Source: Anniella stebbinsi | Lineage: Eukaryota > Chordata > Lepidosauria > Squamata > Anniellidae | DNA: 64,000 bases | Assembly: GCA_029215795.1 (NCBI GenBank) | Contig: JARDYH010000003.1 | Span: 66,472,109 to 66,536,108 of the forward strand | Reading direction: 5' to 3' | In this document: positions 45,842-57,600 of the stretch, in pieces | Layout of the letters: every line of letters begins with the position of its first letter | Position numbering within the stretch: position 1 is the first letter of the stretch | Translations under genes and position numbers: made by a program | Notes under the pieces: model-generated | Databases searched by the model: none | Told to the model about the DNA's origin: nothing | Seen by the model: the letters and a program-made list of their open reading frames with translations, nothing else

Positions 45842-46075
45842 ATGGGTGTTCTGCAGACTTCTAAATGTGATCAACTGCATTCCATTGCTAATGGGCCACA
45901 TTGTCCAAGCTTACTCCTTGTTTTGAGGCACTCCTGTCATGGCACGCTTTGACCATTTTTTCTCCTCAGCATCCATATCTGGGTTATATCAATGATGGGC
46001 ATTTTCTCCTGTGCACACTTTTTTTTTTTTTTTTTAAAGGAGGGCTTCTATGCCTTTATAGTTAAGTTACTAAGG

Positions 46076-46207
46076 GCACAATTCCATTCCTGTTTGGACA
46101 GAGCAATGCCTACAGCTCTCAGCATTCCCCAGCTAGCGTGGCTGTCTGGGGCATGCTGGGAGTTGTAGGACTTCTAACTGTCTGAAGATGAATAAAGTTG
46201 TGTCCTA
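46076..46207. mobile_element. Short foldback MITE
   Basis: GGGCACAATTCCATTC at the left and GAATAAAGTTGTGTCC at the right are imperfect inverted repeats. The interior has CCCAGCTAGC...GGGGCATGCTGGGAGTTGTAG. Non-coding. Confidence 0.55.
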
Positions 46208-46591
46208 AAAGTGTGCTTAGCCAGGCAAGACCTAGCAAATTTGGAGAGAAATGTCCTCCCCTAGTGAGATAGCAGTGCTACCAGCTCTACCAAAAATAAT
46301 GCAGACACACTTCCACCAGCCAAGCTCACAGTTTGGCTTATCCAGTTTTAGGTGAAGGATAGCCCAAAAAACCTAATAAAACCTCCGTGTTTATTTTCAT
46401 GGATATTATTTCGCCTTCCTGTATGTGGGACTTGGATATCCGTAGAACGGATTGGATCTCCGTGCAGATCCAACTCATCACTGCATGTGTGTGTTTTGAA
46501 CAAATTAATTTAAAAAAGCTGCAACTAGCCATGGAAGTAGGCATTGGTTTAAACCGCACACTGTTCTCTCAGTGGCTCGAGAGAACTGAGT

Positions 46592-47086
46592 TAGGCTGAC
46601 CATATGAAAAGGAGGACAGGGCTCATATAACTTTAACAGTTGTAGAGAAAAGGGAATTTCAGCCGGTGTCATTTCTATGCAATTAGTACCTGGTGAAATT
46701 CCCTCTTTATCACAACAGTTAAAGTTGCAGGCACTATACTAGAGTGACCAGATACAAAAGAAGGCAGGGCCCCTGCAACTTTAACTGTTGTGATGAAGAG
46801 GGAATTTCACCAGGAACTAATTGCATACAAATGACACTGGCTGAAACTCCCTTTTCTCTACAACTGTTAAAGTTACATGAGCCCTGTCCTCCTTTTCATA
46901 TGGTCAGCCTATACTAGAGTGACCATATACAAAAGAAGGCAGGGCCCCTGCAACTTTAACAGTTGTGATGAAGAGGGAATTTCACCAGGAACTAATTGCA
47001 TACAAAGGACACTGGCTGAAATTCCCTTTTCTCTACAACTGTTAAAGTTACATGAGCCCTGTCCTCCTTTTCATATGGTCAGCCTA
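46592..47086. mobile_element. hAT-A element with a tandemly duplicated arm
   Basis: Starts TAGGCTGACCATATG. One left arm (46592 to about 46736) is followed by two near-identical right arms, 46740-46911 and 46915-47086. Each right arm begins TAGAGTGACC and ends GGTCAGCCTA. Only a few single-base differences separate the two arms. The flanks AACTGAGT and TGTAGGGG do not match, consistent with rearrangement after insertion. Confidence 0.88.
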
Positions 47087-47234
47087 TGTAGGGGAAGTCC
47101 ACTCTACTGTTCCCTGGGCCTACTTAAAGAACTGTGAGCTCTGAGGGAAGGCAAAGGAGAAGAAATCCAGGACATCAGTTCCTAATGAGACCACCATCTG
47201 AGGCCTGGGACACATTCTCTCTCTGTCTCTCTGT

Positions 47235-47335
47235 CTCCCTCTCTCTCTTTTGGTACCTTTTGTTTTAGTATTAAATTGTCAGCTGCTTTGAATGCCTTGA
47301 CAGAAAGGCAGTATATAAATGCAACAAGCAAATGA
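47235..47335 (+). mobile_element. LINE 3' tail
   Basis: GTCAGCTGCTTTGAATGCC...GAAAGGCAGTATATAAATGC is the terminal motif of L2-like LINEs. It is preceded by a CT-rich run (47215-47250). Confidence 0.6.
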
Positions 47336-47727
47336 ATGACTCAGTCAATAATGTTTTGGGGAGAAGCACTTATTTGATTAATCAAAAGGAAACAGAGTGC
47401 ATTCTACATATTTAGAAGTGACCAGAGAATTCACACCCTTTGCATCATTCAGAAGCAGCAATCGCTTCCACCCACAGAGATGTCATGAGGACTATCAATC
47501 TTTCTTCAAATGAGTGGAGCAAAACAAGTCCAGTCCCAAATCAGCATTCTGAAGCTATTGTCTGCAAGTTACATTCTCACCCATTCCTGAGACCCATCAG
47601 CTTTGGATGAAGCAGCGTGCCTAACAATATGTCAAAGCCCCTGGGCCTCCTCAGCATCAGGCAAGTAGCAAGGTTATCTTCACCAACATAGCATTCCATC
47701 CTGAAGGCATGAAAGCTTCCCTAGTTC

Positions 47728-47840
47728 AGCCTTCCCCGACCTGGTGTTTTGGAGTTCAACTCCCATTGGCCTCTAGCCAGCATAGTTAATGCTCAGGGAT
47801 GGTGGGAGTTGTTATCCAAAACAGCTGGAGAACTGCTCTA
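47728..47840. mobile_element. AGCCTTCCCC-type hAT MITE, degraded
   Basis: TTCAGCCTTCCCCGACCTGG on the left; GGGATGGTGGGAGTTGTTATCC and AAACAGCTGGAG on the right form the expected inverted arms. The right terminus is lost. Confidence 0.6.
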
Positions 47841-48070
47841 GTTCATTCCAGAGAAGAAGCCTCTGCCTGTATTGCAGAGGGTAGATGTACTTCTACTCTG
47901 TAATCCTATACTGCTCTACAGGGAAGTGAATGCCATTAGGTCCAGTCCAGCTTACACCCAGTTACTGTAGCCTTAGTCACCTAGGAATTTATACTTTGGG
48001 ACAGACCATTGCTGAAGGAGAATAAAAGGAGGAGGAAAGTAGAAAGAAGGATTTGGTATTCAGTAGTGAC

Positions 48071-48718
48071 TAGGCTAGGGTGACCAGATAAAATCCAGGT
48101 CAGGGCTCATGTAACTTTAACAGTTGCAGAGAAAAGGGAATTTCAGCCAGTGTCATTTGTATGCAATTAGTCCCTGGTGAAATTCCCTCTTCATCACAAC
48201 AGTTAAAGGTGCAGGCACTATATTAGAGTGACCAGATACACAAGAGGGCAGGGCCCCTGCAACTTTAACTGGTGTGATGAAGAGGGAATTTCACCAGGAA
48301 CTAATTGCATACAAATGACACTGGCTGAAATTCCCTTTTCTCTACAACTGTTAAAAGTTACATGAGCCCTGACCTGGATTTTATCTGGTCACCCTAGACT
48401 AGGCTGACCATATGAAAAGGAGGACAGGGCTCATGTAACTTTAACAGTTGTAGAGAAAAGGGAATTTCAGCCAGAGTCATTTGTATGCCATTAGTTCCTG
48501 GTGAAATTCCCTCTTAATCACAACTGTTAAAGTTGCAGGCACTATACTAGATGACCATATACAAAATAAGGCAGGGCTCCTGCAACTTTAACTGTTGTGA
48601 TGAAGAGGGAATTTCACCAGGAACTAATTGCATACAAATGACACTGGCTGAAATTCCCTTTTCTCTACAACGGTTAAAGTTACATGAGCCCCGTCCTCCT
48701 TTTCATATGGTCAGCCTA
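48071..48718. mobile_element. hAT-A element (outer), split by a second hAT-A
   Basis: Begins TAGGC (48071-48075), resumes TGACCATATG at 48405 and ends GGTCAGCCTA at 48718. GTAGTGAC lies at 48063-48070 and 48719-48726, an exact 8-bp target duplication. A second hAT-A (48076-48396) lies five bases inside its left end. Confidence 0.92.
48076..48396. mobile_element. hAT-A element (inner), inserted in another hAT-A
   Basis: Starts TAGGGTGACCAGAT and ends ATCTGGTCACCCTA, with the variant outer arm AAAATCCAGGTCAGGGC. GACTAGGC flanks it at 48068-48075 and 48397-48404, an exact 8-bp duplication spanning the left edge of the outer element. It is therefore younger than the outer copy. Confidence 0.93.
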
Positions 48719-48726
48719 GTAGTGAC

Positions 48727-50262
48727 CCTTTCTTCTCTGTTCTTAAAAAATGAACAACCTGTTCTTCATCTTTTTGGACTTCAGTTCTCCAAATCCCCAA
48801 GTTTCTGAATTGTTCATATAATGTTTTCTTGTATACCGGTTTTCCCAGAGGGATGATTTCTCTAAGTAAGGCCAGTCTCAAGGGTAGGCATGGTTGGTTA
48901 CCCATGCTCCAGCAAGGGCTCACTGAGAAGAGCTTCCTGGAGTTGTTCCTGTTCTTCACGATTGCAGCCCGTGCTTGTTCACTTGCCTCTTGTCCTGGCG
49001 CAAGGGTGGTGGTGAGAATAAGGAGCAGCAGATGCTACTTGCTATTTGATCAATGGCTTTCTACATGTCAAACAAGCAAATGCTACCAATGATGAAAAAT
49101 AGGATGAGGGGCAATAGTATCTACTGACAATAAGACGTGGGCTCACTGAGGGAGGGGGCTTATAAGGGCCCTCACAAACCTGAAGCTGGCACTATCTCTC
49201 AGGATGTTTTCTTGGTTTCATTGCAGAGATAGAATTATGCCACTCTCCTCATCCAAAGTTCTAGCCAGAACGTCTGCCCCTACTTGGAGTGTGTGTGGGT
49301 GGAGAGATACATAACCCATCTTCTTCCAGACTGCTGTGTTTCAAAGTAAAGAGAAAAGGTTCATCAATGAATTCCAAACCTTTCCTTTTCTGATAGTTAT
49401 ATATGGAAACAAAGCCAAGAGAAACAAGGTAGGTTAATATCTACCGAGCACACAATTGATAGATAAAACAAAAAGGCTCGTGTTATTCACTTGATTAAAA
49501 CCAAGTACCTTCATATATTACTATTTCCAAATCAATGCAGAATTTTACTGTAGTGCTCTCTGCAGATATGATATTACAGAAGTAAATATGAAATCGGCTT
49601 TGAAGAACACTGGGTCTGCTAAATTTTGTGCAAAATGGAGCCTGAGAAGTCTGGGAGAGCTGCCAACAACAAATTGCAAAACATTCAACCTTGTTGTTAT
49701 AAAAGCATGAATCAAAAAGCTCAGCATCTTGCTGAGACAGCAATAGTCTTAACCTAGTTATACTCCTGAGATGGTAATATGAAGTCTTATCAATATGGGT
49801 TGATAAGGCTTTCTAAGGAAAGCCGGGAGTCAAAGATGACTGGAATTTATCATGAAGAACATTGCCTTTTCAGATGTCCAGCAGCAGAATAGCAAATGCC
49901 TCTTCAGCCCTTACATGAAATAGAACCTATATGGCTTAGTTGCCTGTAGAAATAGAGTTGGCTAAGGATGATGGTAAAAAATGATGTGAAATCTGATTGG
50001 CTGAAATGAAAAGTTTTCAGGTACAGTTGTATCTCAGGATTGCCCTTTGGGCCTTTACAGATAGAGAAGGCATACGTATGTTCATGTTCAATCTTGCCAA
50101 AGGCTTCTAGGGTAGCCATGTTTTTTTCTCCTTTAGCAATACATTTTCTGTTGACCTTTTTTCAAAAGAATATCTCAGTGACATATTTCTAAATTGTTTT
50201 CAGGAAGTATGTGTGATGGGGGCTAATGCTAAGAACATTTCCACTCGATGGGGAAGATGCAC
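48727..50262. other. Undistinguished stretch
   Basis: No recognised gene or repeat family on either strand. Confidence 0.4.
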
Positions 50263-50316
50263 ATTTCTTTCTTTCTTTCTTTCTTTCTTTTTTTCTTTCT
50301 TTCCTTTTTTCTTTTT
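50263..50316. repeat. (TTTC)n microsatellite
   Basis: TTTC units followed by T-rich sequence. Confidence 0.92.
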
Positions 50317-51257
50317 ATACCACCTAATAGCTGAAGCACTGGTTGAATTTCTCTATAATCCTGCTGACTAATGTGGAAAACCGTGCGCAAATATGATGGG
50401 TCACTGCCTGGAGTGTATACCACGCTGAAACAGTTTTGATGGAAATCCCTTAACCAGGCTGAGGTTGGTAGTGGATGGAAAGGAGGCAATAGCATTCTAT
50501 GACTGTAATGAGGGCCCAAACAGGTCTCTCCCCACCCCATTTTTACTCTAGAGTAGGTGCAGGGCCCCCAATCTGGATCTTAAAATTTCCCTAGCCCCCA
50601 TGCTAGGGACCTGATCTAAATTGGCCCCCTTGACTACTCTAGAGTAAAAATAAAAAAATATGTAGCTCTTAGGCTCAGAGTTAAAGTAATGTTTGTTTTG
50701 GCCTCAATATGATGTTGTTCCCTATGATCCCTCGAATTCTTAGGTGACAGATTATCCCATTCGGGGGACACAATTTCTATCACAGCAATTATATCCACAG
50801 CAGGATGAATGCTTCTTATGATCTGGGTCTACCCTTGTGATCTAAGGAAGTATACCAGCCCCTCCCCACAAAACTATTATATGCATATCTCTGAAGTGTG
50901 AGTGATATTCTGCAGAGGTGTGACGGAAGCTAAATCTAGGTAGTGCACTTCAGCACTGAAGTGAACTAGATCCTCACTGAGTTTCTTAAGTTTGTGTTGA
51001 ATATTTTGATTGTTCTTTGAGGTGTGCAACATTTGCCCTGCCATGAAAACTGGAGGTGAAAGAAGCTCAGAGGTTTTGAACACAGTGGTTCCTATAAATA
51101 TAAGGGGGAAAATACACAATTGGATGCAGTACGATACAAAGCTACGTGCCAAAGGAACTTCCTGTTATTAGTATTATTATAATCTTGAAACAAGTATTAT
51201 GGATCAGAAGAACATGAGAAACTGAATAGGCTTTCATCTGAAAAAAAAAAAAGATTT
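50317..51257. other. Undistinguished stretch
   Basis: No recognised gene or repeat; a poly-A run (51240-51252) precedes the next element. Confidence 0.35.
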
Positions 51258-51264
51258 CTTGAAC

Positions 51265-52289
51265 TAGGGTGACCAGATTTTGGAACCCAAAATTCCGGTC
51301 CAAAATGGCCACCCAAAACGGCCGCCCAAAGGGGGCGTGCCCACATCCCCAAAAAACATTTTTTTTAAAAAAAGGCCACCCGCTATGTGAGATCTGAACC
51401 CCCCTGCCACTCCCCCACCCGAAACAAACCCCACCACCACCAAGCCACCCCCCCAAAAAACAGCGAGGTGGGAGGGAGCTTACCTGCTGGGGCCTCCTCT
51501 GCACCTCGCGTGGCTCGCGCCTCCTCTGCACCCGCGCGCCTCGTGCGCCTCCTCCGCGCCCATGCGCCCCGTGCCTCCTCCACGCCCCACACGCCTCCTC
51601 TGCGCCACGTGCCCCGTGCCTCCTCCGCGCTGTGCGCCCCGTGCCTCCTCCATGCCGCGCGCCCTGCTCCCTGTGCTCCTCCTCTGTGCTGCGCACATCG
51701 TGCGCCTCCTCCGCGCTGCGCACCTCCCTTGTGCCTCGTGCTCCTTACCTGCAGGGGCAGCCGCTTCCCTCTGGTGCTCGAATCTACTGAGAAACAGGCT
51801 TTGCGGCCTGTCCCTCAGTAGAATGCCAGGTGATTCGAGCACCGGAGGGAAGCGGCCGCCCCAGCAGGTAAGTGGGGGGCCCCTCGTGTCTCGTGCCACG
51901 CACCTCCTCCAGACCTCTGCACCTCCCGCGCCTCGTGCCTCCTCCATGCCTCGCGCGCCTCACGCCTCCTCTGCACCCGCGCCCCTCCTCCACGCTGCAC
52001 ACCTCTGCACCCGTGCGCCTCGCGCACCTCCTCCGTGCCTTGCACCCTGCGCCTCCGCGCCCCTCGCATGCCTCCTCCGCGCCTTGCGTGCCTCCTCCGC
52101 GCCTCATGTGCTTCTGCGTGCCTCCTCCGCGCCCCGCGCCCCTGCGCTCCTTACCTGCAGGGGCGCCCGCTTCCCGCTGCCTCGTGACCCTCCGCATCCC
52201 CGGTTTGCCCCCACCGCCTCCCGGTTGGCCCGGATCGCCCCAGGTTTCTCGGTTAGGACCGGGAAACCCCGGGCGATCTGGTCACCCTA
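51265..52289. mobile_element. 1-kb non-autonomous element with hAT-A-like ends
   Basis: Starts TAGGGTGACCAGATTTTGG and ends CGATCTGGTCACCCTA. CTTGAAC flanks it at 51258-51264 and 52290-52296; an eighth base would mismatch. The interior is unlike hAT-A: GC-rich, CT-skewed repeats plus an inverted repeat pairing 51744-51775 with about 51838-51872. The long open frames on both strands are compositional, with Ala/Pro/Arg repeats and no domain. Same terminal family as hAT-A, different cargo. Confidence 0.85.
51490..52150. repeat. GC-rich CT minisatellite inside the 1-kb element
   Basis: Two blocks of degenerate units of about 11-20 bp built on GCCTCCTCCGCGCC and GCCTCGTGC. Each block ends at a CTTACCTGC-GGGGC motif (51744 and 52152; a third copy is at 51480, an inverted one at about 51859). 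Confidence 0.85.
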
Positions 52290-52613
52290 CTTGAACGGAG
52301 GCCAATGCCTGGATAATGGAGAAAATTACAGTACTGATGCTATTTACTCTGAACCTAGTCTATAAACAAGAGATTTGGGCTCTACTGGGGATAATTCTTT
52401 GGTTCCATCCTCCAACCCTGGGTACAAGTGCAAACTCTCACAATTTTAAACAAGAAACCACATCAATCACTTCTCTTTGGGAATCAATAAAAACAAAGCA
52501 TTGAATAAATGCAATACAGATGCTTGATTGATGCTGTATCTCTTCCAGTGAAACAAATTCCATTCTTGTTATTTAACATGCACACTCATACGTTATCCAG
52601 AAATGGCCTAAAG

Positions 52614-52905
52614 CAGGGATGAGCAACTGCAACATAATTTCCAAGACCCTTTGCATGTGATCACTTCAGACTTCTGTCCTGTCCCTGGCAGCCTTCTACA
52701 TAGGAAGAAAGAGGGAGAGAGAGAAAAGTAGGATGACAGAAAGAGAAATGGAAGAGAGATGGAAAAGGGATGGCCCATCCACATTTGGTTCTAGCCTTGC
52801 TCATCACTGGCATTGGCCTTGCTCTCTGCCAACATGCTGCCCCCAACGGGTTACCCGCAATGGAATGTAGATCTCAACAACATAGAAAAAGGTTGCCTGC
52901 TCCTG
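52614..52905. mobile_element. hAT-type MITE
   Basis: Starts CAGGGATGAGCAACTGC and ends GGTTGCCTGCTCCTG, the classic loosely inverted hAT MITE ends. Flanks GCCTAAAG and GTCGGAAG agree at only 5/8 bases, so the target duplication is eroded or absent. Confidence 0.6.
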
Positions 52906-54035
52906 GTCGGAAGGCACATGATGTGATTTTACAGCTGAAGCTAACCTGGTAGAACCCTGAGCACTTCCTGAATAGTTAACATGAACATCTAACAAATAAG
53001 GGAAGAAATGTCTGGAACTGGAAAACCATCATAGCCTACATGGAATACTTTTAGTGTTAGGGTATACTTCATTTGTGATCAATTTAAACCTGGCTATTTC
53101 CCCTTGTTGTTGGCTCAATGATGCAAAATCTGGACCCTGGAGGCAGTTTCAAGGGGCCTCCAGGTGGCGGCTACAAGAAGAACATCTCCCATTTTGCATA
53201 AGCAAACATATATTATGCAAATCTTTCTTTTCCGATGGAATACAAGACCTTAGTGGTGGGTATTGAACTACTAAGGTCTCCATAGAAATCTACAGAATTA
53301 TATCTCAAGTTTGGGGCTTATTTTTCCACCCCTTCCCACTACTTGAAAAACACAGAACAGGATTAGCACTTACAATCTCTGCTGGTTTTTCTTTTGACAT
53401 CCTGATGAGCTTAATAAGTCTACTTCTGTACTAAACATTTAATTAAGCAGATGTGAACATTGTGAATATTTGCACAACAATTTGTTTACTCATAGCATTG
53501 TCTTTTTTGGAATGCTCTATTAAAAACAAAAACAAAATGAAACTATTTGTATTGGCATTACTGTATTTACTGAGCCAGACTGACTCTGTGGTTTACTGGA
53601 GTGTTAGCAGTTATGAAGCAGGTTGGGAGTCTACTAGAGTGCTGAGGACAGAAGAGTTACAGCAAATACGTTCAAATACATGAGAGCTCATTATTGAAGC
53701 TACTCTGTGGAAGTGATGGCAATGAAGAAACAACACTTCTTGGCTCCTATCACATCCTCAGACTATAATCTAGCAGAACTTTCCTGATCAACCTATGCCC
53801 ATAAGGAGGCCTGCTGTGACACATTTGCTAAAATCTTTGAAGGCAAAATGACGTTCATCTGCTTTGACCTAGATGCCACAAATACAGCCGTTCATTCTGC
53901 AGATGTGCCCAGAGCATCGTCTGATCCAGTTTTGTGGGGTGAATGTCAATTGTTGCTTCCTCAAGGTGTACATAAGAAGCTCAGTGAGGTATGGCTTTCT
54001 TCCTGTATGCTTGCCCTTCATTTCTAATTACATCT
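52906..54035. other. Undistinguished stretch
   Basis: No recognised gene or repeat family. Confidence 0.4.
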
Positions 54036-54043
54036 AACATAAG

Positions 54044-54644
54044 TAGGGATGTCCGAGAAATCCTCAATGGATTCAAATGACTTTGGATTTCTATGAATCA
54101 GACCTGCACATTCTGCAGTCAAATGACACCTTCTGAGTGGCGTGGTGTTCACAGACTTGCCGACTCTTTTTTCTTTTTTTACTTTCCAGGGCAGGATCTA
54201 CACTACTGCTTTAAAATGGTTCATAACAGTAGCGACAACTGTTGGGGCCCAAGAAACACTCCATATACAGTTTTCAAACTGTTTTCAAAGTGTCCTATCC
54301 TGCTTGGTGTAGATATGGCCTGAACTGAATGCAAATTTAGTTGTACAGAAGTATGACAGGTACTGGAAAATATGCCAATATCTACGCCTTTAAAAACAAA
54401 CCCCCAACAATAACATTTTATACATCTCCAATCTCTAGTTTCAGTTTCTGCTGGGTAGCGCTCTCTTTTTGTGTGCTCTGCTCATTGATTGTATGCTAAG
54501 CGAGAAAAAATACACAAAATATGATATGCTGGCAAATCTTACGTAAAATGTGGCAGACTATTTTGCATACTTTTCTGATTCTGCGAATGAGCTGATGACA
54601 ACTGTTTGATATAACGTGCAGCACAGACAAAACCCGTACATCCA
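54044..54644. mobile_element. hAT-B element, interrupted
   Basis: Starts TAGGGATGTCCGAGAAAT and ends near CGTACATCCA. Aligns with 19435-19935 on both sides of a MITE at 54188-54322. The right terminus is eroded and the flanks agree poorly. Confidence 0.65.
54188..54322. mobile_element. GATCTACAC-type MITE inside hAT-B
   Basis: GGATCTACACTACTGCTTTAA to CCTGCTTGGTGTAGATATGG, with the core CAACTGTTGGGGCCCAAG. It is related to the 12550/20577/21603 family by its core and to 59281-59533 by its ends. It sits after ACTTTCC of the hAT-B consensus. Confidence 0.7.
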
Positions 54645-54784
54645 GAAGCATAGGTATATAGAGTGCATAGGTACTGCACCCATGGTGGCCTGGATTATGC
54701 CCCCCCCCCACCTTTTTTAAACATCTAGATTTTTGCTGATAGTTTTGGTGAAAACATTTCTCCTTGATTGATGGTTGCTATTGT

Positions 54785-55343
54785 TCATAGAATCATAGAA
54801 TGGTAGAGTTGGAAGGGGCCTATAAGATCATCGATTCCAGCCCCCTGCTCAATGCAGGAATCCACCTTAAAGCATACTTGACAGATGGTTGTCTAGCTGC
54901 CTCTTGAATGCCTCTAATGTGGGCGAGCCCATGACCTCCCTCGGTAATTGGTTCCATTGTCGTACTGCTCTAACAGTCAGGAAGTTTTTCCTGATGTCCA
55001 GCCGGAATCTGGCTTCCTGTAATATGAGCCCATTATTCTACATCCTGCACTCTGGGATGATTGAGAAGAGATGCTGCCCCTCCTCTATGTGACAACCTTT
55101 CAAGTATTTGAAGAATGCTATAATGTCACACCTCAATCTTCTCTTCTACAGGTTAAACATGCCCAGTTCTTTCAGTTTCTTCTCATAGGGCTTTGTTTCC
55201 AGACCCCTAATCATCCTCGTTGCTCTCCTCTGAACACGCTCCAGTTTGTCTGCATCCTTCTTGAGGTGTGGTGCACAGAACTGGACGCAATACTCAAGAT
55301 GAGGACTAACCAGTGCCGAAAAGAGAGGAACAAGTACCTCGCG
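54785..55343 (-). mobile_element. CR1 LINE 3' end
   Basis: Minus strand: ORF2 C-terminus [20 protein letters not shown], then [18 protein letters not shown] and [11 protein letters not shown]. The standard CR1 3' part ends in the diagnostic octamer repeat ATTCTATGATTCTATGAA (54785-54802 reversed). 5'-truncated at about 55343. Confidence 0.92.
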
Positions 55344-55445
55344 TGATGATGGGTCTGAATGCTGGACCCCTGAAGAAGGCCTTTGAAAGGACACCGGCCA
55401 AAATGCATTGGGCTTTGTACAAATAAATATTTTTGCACCCTGAGG
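55344..55445 (+). ncRNA. Possible hammerhead-like motif of a retroelement 3' tail
   Basis: CCCCTGAAGAAGGCC (55367-55381) and GGCCAAAATGC (55396-55406) resemble a hammerhead core (CTGANGA, a short stem, then GAAA) if two CpG transitions are undone. AATAAATATTTTTGCACCC follows. Similar tails occur in Penelope-like and related elements. The A-for-G change in the GAAA box would inactivate it. Tentative. Confidence 0.3.
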
Positions 55446-55509
55446 ACCTGTTTCTCCCTTCTTTTGATCTGTGGCTAGAACAACAAATTCCATTCCCTCT
55501 GGTACCATT

Positions 55510-55984
55510 TAGAAGGCATTGGGCCAGTTCTTTTTTGACCAGTGTTGTAGAGAACTCTTCAGGTTCTCTGTGTTTTCTGAACCAGTGTTGTATTATGAAA
55601 ATCACAGGCCTTTGGCCAGGGCCTTGTTAGTCTTTCTGGAAAAAAGAAACAAAAAACCCAGATTAAAACTGCTTCAAATTTTAGTTAGAAAAATGAATAA
55701 ATCAAATGTATAACTGAGTACAGATTCTCTTGAATGTTCCACAACCTTCCCACAAACCACCTGAATGGAGCATGCTAACAAATATTGTTTTTAGTTGTAT
55801 TTGTGAACCACCCAGGCGATTTGTCCATTTGAAACTCAAATAGAAGTTGTGATATGCTCTAGCATAACAGGCAAATTTTCCTATAACTAAGAAAATAGTA
55901 ATGGGATAGAAATAGAAATGTAATAATTGAAGAAAAACAATAACAAATTAAGGAACCATACTTCAAATGTGAGACTCTTACAAC
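55510..55984. other. Undistinguished stretch
   Basis: No recognised gene or repeat. Confidence 0.35.
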
Positions 55985-56075
55985 ACAATCCTATACACGT
56001 GTACAGAGAATTAAGTCCTATGGAGTTCAGTGGGGCTCATGTTCAAGCAAGTGGGGGTAGGATTGTAGTTTTGGG
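55985..56075. mobile_element. Short foldback element
   Basis: CAATCCTATACACGTGTAC on the left and GGTAGGATTG on the right, with the interior AAGTCCTATGGAGTTCAGTGGG. This is a common squamate palindromic repeat type, here degraded. Confidence 0.5.
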
Positions 56076-57600
56076 TTGCAATCTTAGGAACAGTTATGTG
56101 GGAGTAAGATCTAATTAATACAAGAGATCTTACTTCCGAGATAACTGGATTGTTCTAAGAATGTCAGATAAGGCCAGTTGGTCAGAGTCAAGTTGGGCCA
56201 ATCGCAAGTATTTTATGTATTTTTTATTTATTGAATAGTCTGCCTTTTCATGAATTGTACCCAAGGCAGCTAATAAGTTTTTTTTTAAAACAACAACAAC
56301 AACCAAACAATTAGACAATAATAGCTGGAACAATTTATAATACACAATGAATGAAAGAGAAGACAAATATTAATTAGAAATATAAATAGTAGTGAGGGCA
56401 ACACATCAGAAAGAATAAAAAAATATGATTTCGTATATAGGATTAAGGTGTGAATAACAAAGAATATATTCTTTTTCTGTCTATAAAACTTCCATCCATA
56501 TCAGATGTTTCTGCATTTGAAATAAAATGTAAAGCCCTGTTAAAACTATAGGCACATTAATTAGCAATCAGTTGGTAATCTTAAATGTGTGAAACACTTC
56601 AGGTTATTTTGTAAGTGATCATGCATAGCTAAATTGGTTGTCCATTCAGCAATGATGGTTGGGAGAATATAATTAACATGCCCCTGAGATAGATAAGGGT
56701 TTTCAGTCGTTATTTATTTCTTCAGATGAGGCCATTTCTTCAGACTTTTCTTCTAGGAATGGAAGAAGTGGTAATAGTTATAGAAAAAATTGTTATAGAA
56801 CAAGTTGTCTGATATGCTAGAGTATTCAATTCAGTGTATCAAATGGACAAATGGACAATGATTACAAGTAGTTTTTTAAAAAAAAGCTGCTTAGCTTCCC
56901 AAGAATATCTGATGAAATTACTTTACTTATGGGCAGGAAATGTTTTCCAATTTTATTTAAAATAATTATTAAAAGTATGCACTAACGTAAGTGCAGTAGG
57001 AAAGAAGTTTTGTCTACTTGCACTTAAATGAAAAAAACATTTAGAAAAAAAAAGCAAGATATTATTTTCAGGGGGGTGGAAAGGAAATTACAGACCAGGT
57101 CAGAACACCAGTCATTCACATTTGGTGTCTTGCCTCCAGCCATAGCTAATAATGTCTCGAAATAAGGCAGGAGTTCCCTCCTTGCCCTGTAAAAGAAATG
57201 ACTATGTGTTAATGCAACTCTTTTTTCCTTTGTTTATCTGAAAATCACCAGAGCGTTTCTCCTGCTGCTTCTGCATAACTTGAAACGCATCACAAAAAAA
57301 CACTTCTATGCCGTGGTAAAGTATCACCTCCAGGGGCGAGAGCCAAGGCATACAGCCAAAATCCTAGACCTTAATTGGCCACTCAAGGAAGCTTGGAGGG
57401 CCCTCATCAAAGAACAAGAGAAAGAGTGACTATTTCTAAGAGATGTGAAATTCAAAGTACTTCAATAGCCGATTGGCTGTTTTCCCCCCACATTGCTTCC
57501 TGCAGTCAGCTGGCAGCTGAGGGCTGGAGAAATTGTCTATTCCTTCAGGTGAGTTGTCTCCCTGTCATGGGCCCTGAGGGTAACAGGAAGTCAGGGGTTT
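56076..57600. other. Undistinguished stretch
   Basis: AT-rich; no gene or repeat family recognised. Confidence 0.4.

Noticed and set aside
46592..48718. CRISPR-like array of repeated units
   Set aside because: The repeats are inverted transposon arms with 8-bp target duplications, not short direct repeats with unique spacers, and the context is vertebrate.
51480..52365. Long open frames (up to 267 codons) on both strands
   Set aside because: They follow a GC-rich CT minisatellite inside a mobile element; the proteins are Ala/Pro/Arg/Gly repeats open in several frames at once.
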